Source: Chitinophagaceae bacterium
GTDB taxonomy: Bacteria; Bacteroidota; Bacteroidia; Chitinophagales; Chitinophagaceae
DNA length: 64,000 nucleotides
Direction of reading: 5' to 3'
NCBI GenBank assembly: GCA_016702745.1
Contig: JADJDJ010000001.1
Span: 1,240,001-1,304,000, forward strand
The position numbers and the translations under genes are program-made. The notes under the pieces are model-generated. The model searched no databases. It was not told the DNA's origin and saw nothing but the letters and a program-made list of their open reading frames with translations. Each line of letters starts with the position of its first letter. Within the stretch, counting starts at the first letter, position 1. Of the stretch, positions 53,931 through 62,875 are shown piece after piece.

Positions 53931-54262
53931 GTGATATTAGGATATTCGGATATTGGGATATTAGGTATTGCTTCGTCCGCCGAAGCCTTGGCGAAGGAGG
54001 GTCGTCCGCCGAAGCCTTGGCGAAGGAGGGTCGTCCGCCGAAGCCTTGACGAAGGAGGGTCGCCCGCCGTAGCCTTGGCGAAGGAGGGTGACTAAGGACT
54101 GGAATTAGGTATTGGGTATTGCGTGCCAGCCGGAGCCTTTGCGTAGGTAGGTGGATTTAGATATTCGGATATTAGGATATTGCTTCGCCCGCCGAAGCTT
54201 TCACGTAGACGGGAAATATTGGCTACTTCAGGGATGACTCCCGACTCTCGACTCTCGACTAA
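53931..54262. repeat. Composite repeat island C with a four-unit 29-bp tandem array
   Basis: Non-coding between divergent nrnA and ndk. Octamers GGATATTN at 53931-53970 lead into four tandem 29-bp units (53973-54001, 54002-54030, 54031-54059, 54060-54088), each reading TCGYCCGCCGWAGCCTTG then RCGAAGGAGGG. Then GGTATT octamers and a diverged core (about 54122-54153), more octamers (54154-54180), another core (54182-54213) and GACTCTCGACT repeats to 54262. CTTCG...CGAAG and CCTT-GGCG-AAGG can form hairpins in each unit. There are no spacers, so it is not a CRISPR. Confidence 0.8.
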
Positions 54263-54268
54263 ATTCCC

Positions 54269-54276
54269 TACCTTTG
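54269..54276 (+). promoter_or_regulatory. -7 promoter element of ndk
   Basis: TACCTTTG matches TAnnTTTG, 28 bases before the start codon. The -33 region lies inside the GACTCTCGACT repeats, so the repeat may carry part of the promoter. Confidence 0.5.
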
Positions 54277-54303
54277 CGGCCGCTAATTTAAAAAAACGTA
54301 ACT

Positions 54304-54720
54304 ATGAGCAATCGTACATTCACCATGATCAAACCCGATGCCTTTAAGAACGGGCATGCAGGAGCAATTTTAGACAGGATCCTCCAGGAAGGTTACCAGA
54401 TAAAGGCCCTTAAAATGACCAAACTGACACCGGAAAAAGCGGGTGAGTTTTATGCTATTCATAAAGAGCGTCCTTTTTTCCAGGAACTGGTTTCTTTTAT
54501 GTGCGAAGGACCCATCATCGCTGCCATTCTTGAAAAAGAAAATGCAGTAGAAGATTTCCGCAAATTGATTGGTGCCACTGATCCTGCAAAAGCAGAACCC
54601 AATACCATCCGTAAATTATATGCTGCTTCTGTAGGAGAAAATGCAGTTCATGGAAGTGACAGTGATGCCAATGCCGTCATTGAAGGAAATTTCATGTTCT
54701 CCGCATTGGAGCAGTTCTGA
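54304..54720 (+). CDS. ndk: Nucleoside diphosphate kinase
   Basis: Balances nucleoside triphosphate pools. The 138-residue protein has the family start FTMIKPDAFKNGHAGAI, the conserved IHKERPFF segment, GPIIAAILEKENAV, GATDPAKAEPNTIRKLYA, and the phosphorylated His in NAVHGSDSDANA (residue about 119). Length and order are normal. It is a single-gene unit with its own promoter and terminator. Confidence 0.97.
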   Translation: MSNRTFTMIKPDAFKNGHAGAILDRILQEGYQIKALKMTKLTPEKAGEFYAIHKERPFFQELVSFMCEGPIIAAILEKENAVEDFRKLIGATDPAKAEPNTIRKLYAASVGENAVHGSDSDANAVIEGNFMFSALEQF

Positions 54721-54742
54721 ATAAGAATTGAATAGTCTTTGT

Positions 54743-54768
54743 AAAGCAGCCTACGGGCTGCTTTTTTA
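54743..54768 (+). terminator. Terminator after ndk
   Basis: AAAGCAGCC (54743-54751) pairs with GGCTGCTTT (54756-54764) with a four-base loop, followed by TTT. It overlaps the end of the convergent DUF2141 gene. Confidence 0.75.
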
Positions 54769-55209
54769 GTATCTGGTTTTTATCTGCACATCTGTCAATC
54801 CACCTGTCTTGTGTGTAAAACTGGCCCTTTTATAAGATGGCGGACCGAATGCGCCAATTACATTATTGGAGAACCCATAGCCTTCTTTGGGAAGTCCCAA
54901 CCCGTTTTTGTTCATTTGCTGGTCATTATTTTCATCATGCAGGATAGAAATGCCATAACTACCCGCCGGTAAATCCGGAAATATAAGGATCGCTTTTCTG
55001 TTGAAAATCGCCACTTTATCTGTCCGGAAAGCCTGCGCTGCTTTGTCAGGAAATCCCTGCCCTTCTTTGAAAAGGCTCACAAGGACAAACCCCTTGTCGT
55101 TTCGCAGGTTGGTAACCGTTAGCCGGATGCCATTATCAGGCTGCGCCTTTATTTCGGATATCCAGGTAGCAAAAAGGAATAAGAGTGATAACAAAAATTT
55201 CATTTTCAT
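54766..55209 (-). CDS. Exported DUF2141 protein
   Basis: A 147-residue secreted beta-sandwich protein with signal peptide MKMKFLLSLLFLFATWISEIKAQ. The DUF2141 pattern is clear: RLTVTNLRNDKGFVLVSLF, FPDLPAGSYGISILHDENNDQQMNKNGLGLPKEGYGFSNN and ASFTHKTGGLTDVQIKTRY. Function of the family is unknown; the Asp/Asn loop HDENNDQQMNKN might bind calcium. Confidence 0.85.
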   Translation of the reverse strand: MKMKFLLSLLFLFATWISEIKAQPDNGIRLTVTNLRNDKGFVLVSLFKEGQGFPDKAAQAFRTDKVAIFNRKAILIFPDLPAGSYGISILHDENNDQQMNKNGLGLPKEGYGFSNNVIGAFGPPSYKRASFTHKTGGLTDVQIKTRY

Positions 55210-55262
55210 ACCGTCTCAACAATAAAAAACCGATTTGGTTGATGAACAATGCATTTTCCTGA

Positions 55263-56165
55263 TCACAACTCCCTGGATATTTCCCTTTTATTTTGAACCG
55301 GTGTCAGTTTGTACCCTTCTTTCCGTAAGAGTTCAATCACTCCCTGCTCTCCGGGAAGATGCCCGGCTCCGACCGCTATAACAAGTGCTTTTTCCTGCAG
55401 TAGTGTTTTAAGTTTCGCCACCCAGTTACGGTTTCTGTTGTACAATAACAGGTCTTCAAAGCCACGCATATCACTATCTGTGGAGGCAATCAGGGCGCTC
55501 AATTTTTCAAGGTCCTGTTCACGGTAAGCGTTCATCATTTCTGTCATTACCTTTTCACCCTCTTTCTGCGATTTTTCTTCATCGGCAATAGATTTGTATA
55601 ATTCTTTTGCCTGCAGACTGTAAGGAATACTGTCAAATACACTCATCTGGTAAGCCATGGTCTCCAGTCCGTCTATCCGCTTCCCGTTTTTCTTTGCTTC
55701 TTCCATGATCAGGGTTTCCATGGCTACCTGCTGATCACAGACCATTGAGGATTCCATGAGTAAGGAGGAGGCCACCATGGGTTTATAGGTTTCCAGGACT
55801 GAAAAAGGCAAGACGGTTTTTTTCTTTTCAAAAAAAGCTTTTGTCAATGCATATTCTTCATCGCTCAGCAGATCTTTCAGTGTGGTATCATTCTTCATCT
55901 TCATTTTCGACATCATCCCGATCATTTCAAAAAGATTGTCCATATCGAGCTCGAGATAAACACGGTCAGCTTCCCGGATTGCCTTGACCATGTTTTCACT
56001 CAGGTAGGCATCTTCCTTACATAGCATATGAATGGTACCAAATAAATAGGATGGCTTTTCCAGTCCGTTGCCGCTGATTTTCCAGAGCAGACTGTTATTT
56101 TTTTTCTGCCCTGCAGCTGCCAGGCTGAACATCGCCAGCAGGAATATGGCACTCAATTTTTTCAT
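55263..56165 (-). CDS. TraB/GumN family exported protein
   Basis: A protein of about 300 residues; ATG 56165 gives a signal peptide (MKKLSAIFLLAMFSLAAAGQ), whereas the frame's upstream ATG does not. The TraB signatures are present: SYLFGTIHML (GTIH near residue 43), VYLELDMD and AVGAGHLPGEQGVIELLRKEGY (GxGHLPG near 275). The conserved His and Glu residues suggest a metalloprotease-like or inhibitor-processing fold (related to Tiki proteases). The bacterial substrate is unknown. Confidence 0.85.
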   Translation of the reverse strand: MKKLSAIFLLAMFSLAAAGQKKNNSLLWKISGNGLEKPSYLFGTIHMLCKEDAYLSENMVKAIREADRVYLELDMDNLFEMIGMMSKMKMKNDTTLKDLLSDEEYALTKAFFEKKKTVLPFSVLETYKPMVASSLLMESSMVCDQQVAMETLIMEEAKKNGKRIDGLETMAYQMSVFDSIPYSLQAKELYKSIADEEKSQKEGEKVMTEMMNAYREQDLEKLSALIASTDSDMRGFEDLLLYNRNRNWVAKLKTLLQEKALVIAVGAGHLPGEQGVIELLRKEGYKLTPVQNKREISREL

Positions 56166-56279
56166 CCGGGTTGATTTAATTAAAAATGTTGCAATCCATC
56201 TGTCAGTTACCTCTTCAAAACAGGTGAAATGATCTTTCAAATACCGGGCCGGGTCAGCTGTAATGACCTTCTGGCAGTC

Positions 56280-57320
56280 TCAGTAAAATACTTCTTGCCA
56301 GTAACGGGAAAATCTTGTTCCCCATTGCACCGCCATTTCTGCAGCATCAATTGGTAGCCCGAGTTCCTGTTTAATTGCCAGTAGCGGCAGGTTAATCCCC
56401 GCTCCCAGCCCGGCTGAGATGGTTCCCTGCACCCTGGGATTGATTTCGAGGACGAGAAATTTCCCTTCCAGGTTGGCTTTTACCTGTATACCAATATTCC
56501 CATGAAGTTGTAATTCCCGGATAATCTGGGAGCAATAGGCAATGATTGTTTCTTCTTTTACAAAGATTCCCTCCACGCTGATTCCGTTGATCATTTTTTT
56601 CCGTAAACGAGGTACAACCAACACGGGTTCTCCTTTATTGGCCAGACAGTCTACCGAGTATTCATCACCCGGCAGGTATTCAGCAATCAGCAATTCCGGA
56701 AAGGTCCCTGAAGAAAGTATTCTGATCGCTTCCTCCAAACTGATATAAACTGAAGATGGTTTCTGGTTTAATAACAAGTCAGGTTCATTGACTGATTGCT
56801 GAATGATCCTGAACCCCCTGCTTCCATTTGATTCCACCGGTTTAAAACAAACAGGCTTCCCAGGATAGCCTAAATCTTCGATTGCCGTTTTGAACTGCGC
56901 CGGATTTTCCACAATCCTGAAATCGGGCAGGTCCATCCCCCGCCATTGAAGAAATTGATACAGCTTGCCTTTGTTATTGGCTATTTCCAATGCATTCAGG
57001 GGAGAAACAGGTATCCTGATACCTGCTTTTTCAAAAGCCGCTTTATGCAGGGCCAGCGGAATCAGCTCCCGGGTAACCAGGGGAAGTATAATTTGAATTG
57101 AATGTTTTTGGCAGATCTGTAAAACCTGTTCGGCAAATTCCGGCTGGTTAGCTAAGGGTAACAATTCAAAAGTATCAGCCAGGTATCGTCCATAGGCTTC
57201 TTCTCTGGCATCAGCTGCCACAACAGAAATGCGAGGATCCTTATTCAGACAGTGAAGAATGCCTGCGGCTCCCGGGGCGCCGGCTCCGGTCATGAGTACT
57301 TTGATATTTTTTTCGCTCAC
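56280..57320 (-). CDS. ATP-grasp enzyme, carbamoyl-phosphate-synthase-like
   Basis: A 346-residue cytosolic ligase. The N-terminus VLMTGAGAPGAAGILHCLNKD is a Rossmann-like pre-ATP-grasp domain, followed by ALEIANNKGKLYQFL, GYPGKPVCFKPVESNGSRGF and EYLPGDEYSVDCL, and the metal-binding end GKFLVLEINPRVQGTISAG. These fit the ATP-grasp family of carboxylate-amine ligases related to CarB and to dipeptide or glycan-modifying ligases. The substrate is not evident. No biosynthetic cluster surrounds it. Confidence 0.82.
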   Translation of the reverse strand: MSEKNIKVLMTGAGAPGAAGILHCLNKDPRISVVAADAREEAYGRYLADTFELLPLANQPEFAEQVLQICQKHSIQIILPLVTRELIPLALHKAAFEKAGIRIPVSPLNALEIANNKGKLYQFLQWRGMDLPDFRIVENPAQFKTAIEDLGYPGKPVCFKPVESNGSRGFRIIQQSVNEPDLLLNQKPSSVYISLEEAIRILSSGTFPELLIAEYLPGDEYSVDCLANKGEPVLVVPRLRKKMINGISVEGIFVKEETIIAYCSQIIRELQLHGNIGIQVKANLEGKFLVLEINPRVQGTISAGLGAGINLPLLAIKQELGLPIDAAEMAVQWGTRFSRYWQEVFY

Positions 57321-57361
57321 AGTTTAAATGTAAATGCTAAAAAGGAGAAAGCGAAAATAAA

Positions 57362-59287
57362 TCAATGTACCGCAGCTTCCTCCCCGTATAATTGTCCTTT
57401 GAATTTTAAAGAAGGAGAAGGAATCAGGGGGCCTATTCCCAATGCATCCCATTGCTGATCCACCGACCGGATCGTTGCTTCATCAGCTACAATGATATTG
57501 GGCCAATCGCGCTGGAAATTATCCAATTCCTTTGTCTTCCTGGTGCCATCCAGCCCCACACAGGCAGTGTACATTCCTGCTGCACTGACCGGACTTTTAT
57601 ATAAATGATAATCTCTTTTGGGATCCAGGTTATTACAAAAACGCCAGAGTGCCACGGGTAAATCATTGGCCTGCACCGTGTGTTCTACATAAAGAATTAC
57701 TTTAACAGCAGCCATTTCCGGGAGCGCTGCTATTTTTTCATGCAATTCACGAATATGTCCGGTTTTGTTTTTTTCAACAGCCAGCAGCAGGCAACTGATA
57801 CCAAGTGGCAGCAGGGACTCATTAACTTCCCTGATTTCAGGATATTTTTCTTTTAGCAATGAATTCAAGACACCTGGTTGCAGGGCAAATTCCTTTGCTT
57901 CGTAAGCATCATCTTTTTCCTCTTCCATTTTAGCAGTTCCGTCAATACACATCTTACCGCCAAATCCCAGTTTGCTGCAACTGTGATCCAGTACATCCAT
58001 AGGGCCGGTAGAGAGATAGATATCCGTTGCCGGATTAAGATGACGAAACACATATTTGGCAAGTGCCGGATAATCCTGAATCGCTACTCCCTCATCGGCC
58101 AGTACCAGGATCTTATTGAACATCATCTGACCGGCACCCCACATGGCATTCATTACTTTTTGTCCCTGACCGGCATAATCTTTTTTGATTTTGGTGATGA
58201 CCAGGTTATGAAACACACCTTCTACCGGCATATCCATATCCATGATTTCCGGTACCATGGTCATTTTGATCGGCGCCAGAAATATTCTTTCCGTTGCCTT
58301 ACCCAGCCATGCATCTTCCTGTGGTGGAATGCCTACAATGGTAGCGGGGTAGACTGCATTTTTTTTATGCGTGATGGCGGTAATATGAAAACGCGGATAC
58401 CAGTCAGGCAGTGAATAATAACCGGTATGATCCCCAAAAGGGCCTTCCCAGATTAGTTCATCCTGCGGGTCCACATAACCTTCGATGATGAAATCAGCGT
58501 CGGCCGGCACTTCCACATCGGGTTGTGATATACATTTCACCAGTTCCACTTTCTTTTTACGCAGGAATCCGGCCAGCATGTATTCGTCTACATTCTCCGG
58601 CAATGGAGCAGTAGCGGAATAAGCATAAACCGGATCACCTCCTAAAGCAACGGCCACCGGCATTCTCTTGTTCAGCTTTTTATATTCTGCAAAATGTTTG
58701 GCGGAGACTTTATGCTTATGCCAATGCATGCCGGTAAGGGTGGGTCCGAATACCTGCATCCGGTACATACCCACATTGCGGGAACCGTGATTGGGATCCT
58801 TAGTATGTATCACCGGAAGGGTTACAAATGGACCCCCATCCTTGGGCCAGCAGGTGATCACCGGTAATTTGGTCATATCAGGAGTCGTCATTACTACTTC
58901 CTGACATTCTCCCCTGCCCTTTTTTACTTTGGGCATCCAGCTGGCAAACTGACCCAGTTTGGGTAAGAGTTTAAGTTTGTCTAACAGGCTTTCTTTGGGA
59001 GTGGATAAAAGATGGAACAGTCCTTCAATTTCACGCGCTACATCATCCAGTTTTTCCACGCCAAGGGCCATGCACATTCTCTTTTCACTGCCATAGGCAT
59101 TCATCAGTACCGGAAAATCATAACCTGTGTTTTCAAATAAGAGGGCCTTGCCTCCGTTACCTGATTTACTGATCCGGTCGGTGATCTCCGCAATTTCCAG
59201 TTTGGGATTCACATAAGTTTTAATGCGAATCAGTTCTCCGGCTTGCTCCAGTGCGTCGATGAATTGCTGTTGATTTTTCCAGGCCAT
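57362..59287 (-). CDS. UbiD-family decarboxylase
   Basis: A prenylated-FMN-dependent decarboxylase of 641 residues, within the range of menaquinone-pathway UbiD proteins of Bacteroidota. Signatures: ITCWPKDGGPFVTLPVIHTKDPNHGSRNVGMYRMQ, the active-site triad region ELIWEGPFGDHTGYYS (E, D and R residues) and the late HLNPATDIYLSTGPMDVLDHSC. It may act in the futalosine route of menaquinone synthesis or on aromatic acids. A UbiX flavin prenyltransferase is not in the window. Confidence 0.87.
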   Translation of the reverse strand: MAWKNQQQFIDALEQAGELIRIKTYVNPKLEIAEITDRISKSGNGGKALLFENTGYDFPVLMNAYGSEKRMCMALGVEKLDDVAREIEGLFHLLSTPKESLLDKLKLLPKLGQFASWMPKVKKGRGECQEVVMTTPDMTKLPVITCWPKDGGPFVTLPVIHTKDPNHGSRNVGMYRMQVFGPTLTGMHWHKHKVSAKHFAEYKKLNKRMPVAVALGGDPVYAYSATAPLPENVDEYMLAGFLRKKKVELVKCISQPDVEVPADADFIIEGYVDPQDELIWEGPFGDHTGYYSLPDWYPRFHITAITHKKNAVYPATIVGIPPQEDAWLGKATERIFLAPIKMTMVPEIMDMDMPVEGVFHNLVITKIKKDYAGQGQKVMNAMWGAGQMMFNKILVLADEGVAIQDYPALAKYVFRHLNPATDIYLSTGPMDVLDHSCSKLGFGGKMCIDGTAKMEEEKDDAYEAKEFALQPGVLNSLLKEKYPEIREVNESLLPLGISCLLLAVEKNKTGHIRELHEKIAALPEMAAVKVILYVEHTVQANDLPVALWRFCNNLDPKRDYHLYKSPVSAAGMYTACVGLDGTRKTKELDNFQRDWPNIIVADEATIRSVDQQWDALGIGPLIPSPSLKFKGQLYGEEAAVH

Positions 59288-59347
59288 AACTTTGTTTCGA
59301 TGTGCAAAGGTACAACAAGGGCCCTGAGGAAATGTTTGAAATGATAA

Positions 59348-60225
59348 TCAGAAACGGGTGGGGCAACGCTGGCTGGGAACCGAGCGGTTGCTGCGGAATA
59401 TTCCTCCCAGTGATTGAAGTTTGAGTTCCATGGTCACTCCAAAAAATAGTACCAGTCCATTTCTGAGGGCGTTCCCCGCTGATCCCCATGAGCAGGGAAT
59501 TGTTGCCTTCCCGTTGGTATTTCGCTTTCACGGAAAGAAAGTTCTACTGCTTTTGCGCCTTTCTCCTGTAAGAGCACGGAGCGGTCCACATAAATGGAAC
59601 TCACATCATCCAGGTAATCGGTAAAGGTTTTGCGTTGACTGAATTCAATACCAATCGCCAGATCATCATTGATGGCAAATTTCAACCCACCCCCAAATGG
59701 AAGGGCCAGTTGGGTTAGATTATATGGTTTTTGAGCCGGGTATTGGGAAAGCCCCTGCCCTTCTGTACTCAGCGGTTTGAGATAGGTTTTAATGCCAGCC
59801 CTGTCGCGGGTCCAGGGATTGAAATGAAACAAGGCAATTCCTCCGTAGATATAGGGTGTGAATCTTTTGGTGGACAGATCAAAGACGGTCAGTTCCAGCC
59901 CGGCATAGGCTTCTTTTACGGTGGTGGTAAAGCTGAGATTGCGTTGTTGAAGATAATCCCGGTTCCATTTATCAGCAGCTGTAATTGTTCCCATATTAAC
60001 TCCTGCACGGATGGTAAATAAAGGACTGATGGGTTTTCTGAAAATAATACCACCGGTGAAATTGGAATGGGAAAATTTAAAACTACTGGGGTTGAGATCT
60101 CCCTGGTAGTTCATGAGGCCTGTAAAAAGGGATATTGTGGCAGAACGTTCAGTATCATCCTGTGCTTTTGAAAATACCGCAGCAAGCAGCAGACAGGGCA
60201 ACAGGAGAAAATACTTGGTTTTCAC
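59348..60225 (-). CDS. DUF6089 outer-membrane beta-barrel protein, frameshifted at the C-terminus
   Basis: An outer-membrane protein of about 292 residues with signal peptide MKTKYFLLLPCLLLAAVFSKAQ and alternating beta-strands (SATISLFTGLMNYQGDL, FSHSNFTGGIIFRKPI, AGLELTVFDLSTKRFTPYIYGGIALF, GGGLKFAINDDLAIGIEFSQRKTFTDYLDDVS). Without correction the frame stops after EMDWYYFLE. Adding one T to the six-T run near 59444 gives FFGVTMELKLQSLGGIFR and an end of CPTRF, typical of the family. Related proteins are linked to PorG of type IX secretion, which I rate only as possible. Confidence 0.75.
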
Positions 60226-60413
60226 GGGTTCAGTGGATTTGGACAGGTACTGGATTCCCTGATAGAACGACCCTTCAGCAACTGCTGGTATTTTTCAACC
60301 CGTGAATTCCCATGAAAAGGGGAGTTTAACGATAGAGTGGATCGTAACAATGCCCGATAATAAAGCAACCCATTTCAAACCCATGTCTGCCAGAAAACAA
60401 TTGCTTCAAGGCT

Positions 60414-61442
60414 TCAGGGCTTTTGAAATAATCCCTGATAAGTAATGCCCAATCCGGGTGCTCCCGAATAACTGATTTTTCCAAAATCATAACCAATGCC
60501 TGTGGCCAGGTCTTCCTCCAGTAACAGCGGTCCATCCATGTCCACATGATCTATAAAGGGCAAGAGGTGGGCAATAGCGGCTGATCCGATGGTGGATTCG
60601 TTCATACACCCGACCATGATCTGCAGGTCCAGTTCTCTGGCTTTTTGTATCATTCTTCTGGCCGGAGTTATGCCACTGCATTTGGTAAGTTTGATATTGA
60701 TCCCATGGAAATGATCCCGGCATTTTTCAACATCGGCTTCATATACACAGGACTCATCAGCATAAAGCGGTAAGGCAGATGCTTTGTACAATACTTTCAT
60801 TCCTTCCCAATTGTCTTTGGCCAGCGGCTGCTCCACGAGCTCCACTCCCAGTTCTTTCAGTTGCGGGATCAGGAGCAAGGCGGTTTCAAGATCCCAGGCC
60901 GCATTGGCATCCACCCGGAGAATGGCATCGGTATTTTCCCTCAAAGCTTTTACAATGGCGATATCATCTGCGGTGCCTACTTTGATTTTATAAATGGGCC
61001 AGGGTTTTTCCTTCATCTTGGCTACCATCTTTTCAATGGGGTCAATACCGATTGTATAGTCACAAATGGGATTCTTACTGGTATCTCCACCCCAGAGTTC
61101 ATAGAGTTGTTTTCCTCTCATTTTTCCATAGATATCCCAGGCCGCAATATCCAGGGCGCAAACCAGAAAATGATTATTGGGTAATAAATGATGGAGGTAA
61201 TGCCAGTAACGTTCGGGGTCTGTAAAGGCGAATTTTTCAACAAAGTTCTTTTTCGCTTCCAGATCAGCGATCATTTTTTCAACGGGAATATTGTAATACG
61301 CAATAGCCGGCGCTTCCCCATAACCTTTGATTCCGAAATGCTCCAGCTCCACCACCAAAGTGGGCTGATGGGTCTTGGTGCCTTTGGAGATTGTAAACGG
61401 GTGTCTGAATTTAAGGCTGAAGGGCCAGTACTGAACTTTCAT
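60414..61442 (-). CDS. Dipeptide epimerase, enolase superfamily
   Basis: Racemises L-Ala-D/L-Glu-type dipeptides, probably from cell-wall recycling. I start at ATG 61442 (MKVQYWPFSLKFRHPF), giving 342 residues. The N-terminal capping domain is followed by the barrel with the catalytic lysines YKIKVG (KxK, about 158-162) and INIKLTKCSG (about 258), and the metal ligands VDANA, VEQPL and ADESC. The end GCMNESTIGSAAIAHL matches the dipeptide epimerase subgroup. 188 bases without a supported gene separate it from DUF6089. Confidence 0.9.
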   Translation of the reverse strand: MKVQYWPFSLKFRHPFTISKGTKTHQPTLVVELEHFGIKGYGEAPAIAYYNIPVEKMIADLEAKKNFVEKFAFTDPERYWHYLHHLLPNNHFLVCALDIAAWDIYGKMRGKQLYELWGGDTSKNPICDYTIGIDPIEKMVAKMKEKPWPIYKIKVGTADDIAIVKALRENTDAILRVDANAAWDLETALLLIPQLKELGVELVEQPLAKDNWEGMKVLYKASALPLYADESCVYEADVEKCRDHFHGINIKLTKCSGITPARRMIQKARELDLQIMVGCMNESTIGSAAIAHLLPFIDHVDMDGPLLLEEDLATGIGYDFGKISYSGAPGLGITYQGLFQKP

Positions 61443-61505
61443 CCGGCGAAGGTAAAACTTGTGTAAATTGTAATAAAAGATCATCTGCACAAAAAACTAT
61501 TTAAT

Positions 61506-62234
61506 ATGAGAAAGTTATTTGTACTGCTTATTTCCTGTATTGCTACTGCCCAGGTCTTTGGGCAAACGGCACCCAATCCATTTCCCAAAACCATCACGGT
61601 TTCCGGCAGTGCCGAAATGGAAGTGATCCCTGATCAGATCTTTGTAAATATCCTGCTCCGGGAATACCAGAAAAAAGGGGAATCCAAAAAAGACCTGGAA
61701 ACCATCAAGACTGAATTCCTGACTGCCTGTACCAATGCGGGGATTGCGGATTCGCTGATCAGTATTGTATCCTATACCGGGTATAATAATTATTACTGGC
61801 TGCACCGGAAAAAGAAAACTCCGGATATGAATGCCAGCATCACATACCAGATCCGGTTTTCACAGAGCAAACAGATGGATGAGTTGGTGGACAAACTGGA
61901 TGATGAAGCCACGCAGAGTTTTGATATTGTGGGCACCAACCACAGTAAAATGACAGAATTCAGAAAACAGTTAAAGATTGGTGCGGTAAAAGCGGCCAAG
62001 GACAAAGCGATCTATCTTACAGAAGCCATTGGAGAAAAACTGGGGCCTGCGATTACAGTTAATGAGCCCAACGACCAGATCAGGCAAAACAATATTGCCA
62101 GTGCCACATTAACCAATGTGCAGATGCGATATGAGTATAAAGATGTTTCCGGTGGCAGTGGTAAAACTTTTGAAATAGATTTCAAAAAGATCAAGCTCCG
62201 TTTTGAAGTGGAAGTGATTTTTGCGCTTAATTAA
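61506..62234 (+). CDS. Exported SIMPL domain (DUF541) protein
   Basis: A 242-residue periplasmic protein with signal peptide MRKLFVLLISCIATAQVFGQ. The DUF541/SIMPL pattern is visible: TITVSGSAEMEVIPDQIFVNILL at the start, repeated Lys-rich helix QLKIGAVKAAKDKAIYLTEAIGEKLG and a final strand KLRFEVEVIFALN. The family is of uncertain function and often oligomeric. It precedes, by five bases, a membrane HExxH protein gene; the two are likely co-transcribed. Confidence 0.85.
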   Translation: MRKLFVLLISCIATAQVFGQTAPNPFPKTITVSGSAEMEVIPDQIFVNILLREYQKKGESKKDLETIKTEFLTACTNAGIADSLISIVSYTGYNNYYWLHRKKKTPDMNASITYQIRFSQSKQMDELVDKLDDEATQSFDIVGTNHSKMTEFRKQLKIGAVKAAKDKAIYLTEAIGEKLGPAITVNEPNDQIRQNNIASATLTNVQMRYEYKDVSGGSGKTFEIDFKKIKLRFEVEVIFALN

Positions 62235-62239
62235 TCCGC

Positions 62240-62875
62240 ATGCCGGCACTCAATTTTCATTGGAGAAGTTTTTGGTGGCTGGTATGCAGTTTTACTGTAA
62301 TCGTACCGGTTGGGACCTTGTTGCATGAATCTGCTCATTACGTAACAGCAAGGATATTGGGTTTTGAAGGGTATATTACTTACCAGTCTACTCTTTATAC
62401 GAAACTCCCGGGCGAGGGTCAGGCCTTATTGGATAAAAGGCTGCTGGTAACGATGGCGGGTCCCCTGCAAACCATGTTGACGGGTTTACTCGGACTAGTC
62501 CTTCTTTGGAAAAACCGCCAAACCTTTCAGCAAAATCAAAAACTACATACTGGACAATGGGCTATGATATTTCTTTCCCTGTTCTGGCTCCGTCAGGTCA
62601 TGAACATTTGCGTCTGGTTATTCTTATGGATACGATGGGGCGAATACTCCATTAACTCCGATGAAATTAGAATTGCCCTTTATCTGAATGGCCCCGGATG
62701 GCTGATCCTTTTTTTGACCGGAATCGCAGGTGGGTTAATAGTGGCCTATGTGTTTTTAAAGTTTATCCCGGCCGTTCAAAAAAAGATTTTCCTTATCGCT
62801 GGAATAACTGGTTGTACCGCCGGATACCTGATCTGGTTTGGATGGTTAGGGAAAATCCTGCTTCCGGTTCGCTGA
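62240..62875 (+). CDS. Membrane protein with HExxH motif (M50-like)
   Basis: A 211-residue protein with about five helices. The first helix contains TLLHESAHYVTARILGF, a zinc-type HExxH motif inside the membrane as in site-2 proteases (M50), and a later segment TMAGPLQTMLTGLLG is like the second M50 motif (AGP instead of NPxxD). The protein is shorter than usual S2P and no PDZ domain is seen. It may be an intramembrane protease or an inactive relative. Co-transcription with the SIMPL gene suggests a shared role. Confidence 0.62.
   Translation: MPALNFHWRSFWWLVCSFTVIVPVGTLLHESAHYVTARILGFEGYITYQSTLYTKLPGEGQALLDKRLLVTMAGPLQTMLTGLLGLVLLWKNRQTFQQNQKLHTGQWAMIFLSLFWLRQVMNICVWLFLWIRWGEYSINSDEIRIALYLNGPGWLILFLTGIAGGLIVAYVFLKFIPAVQKKIFLIAGITGCTAGYLIWFGWLGKILLPVR

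Noticed and set aside
53973..54088. Tandem 29-bp units considered as a CRISPR array
   Set aside because: Units are contiguous with no unique spacers and no cas gene is present.
60295..60384. 29-codon ORF on the minus strand between the epimerase and DUF6089 genes
   Set aside because: A hydrophobic start is visible, but length and lack of a recognisable family make it indistinguishable from chance. Nothing else is seen in 60226-60413.
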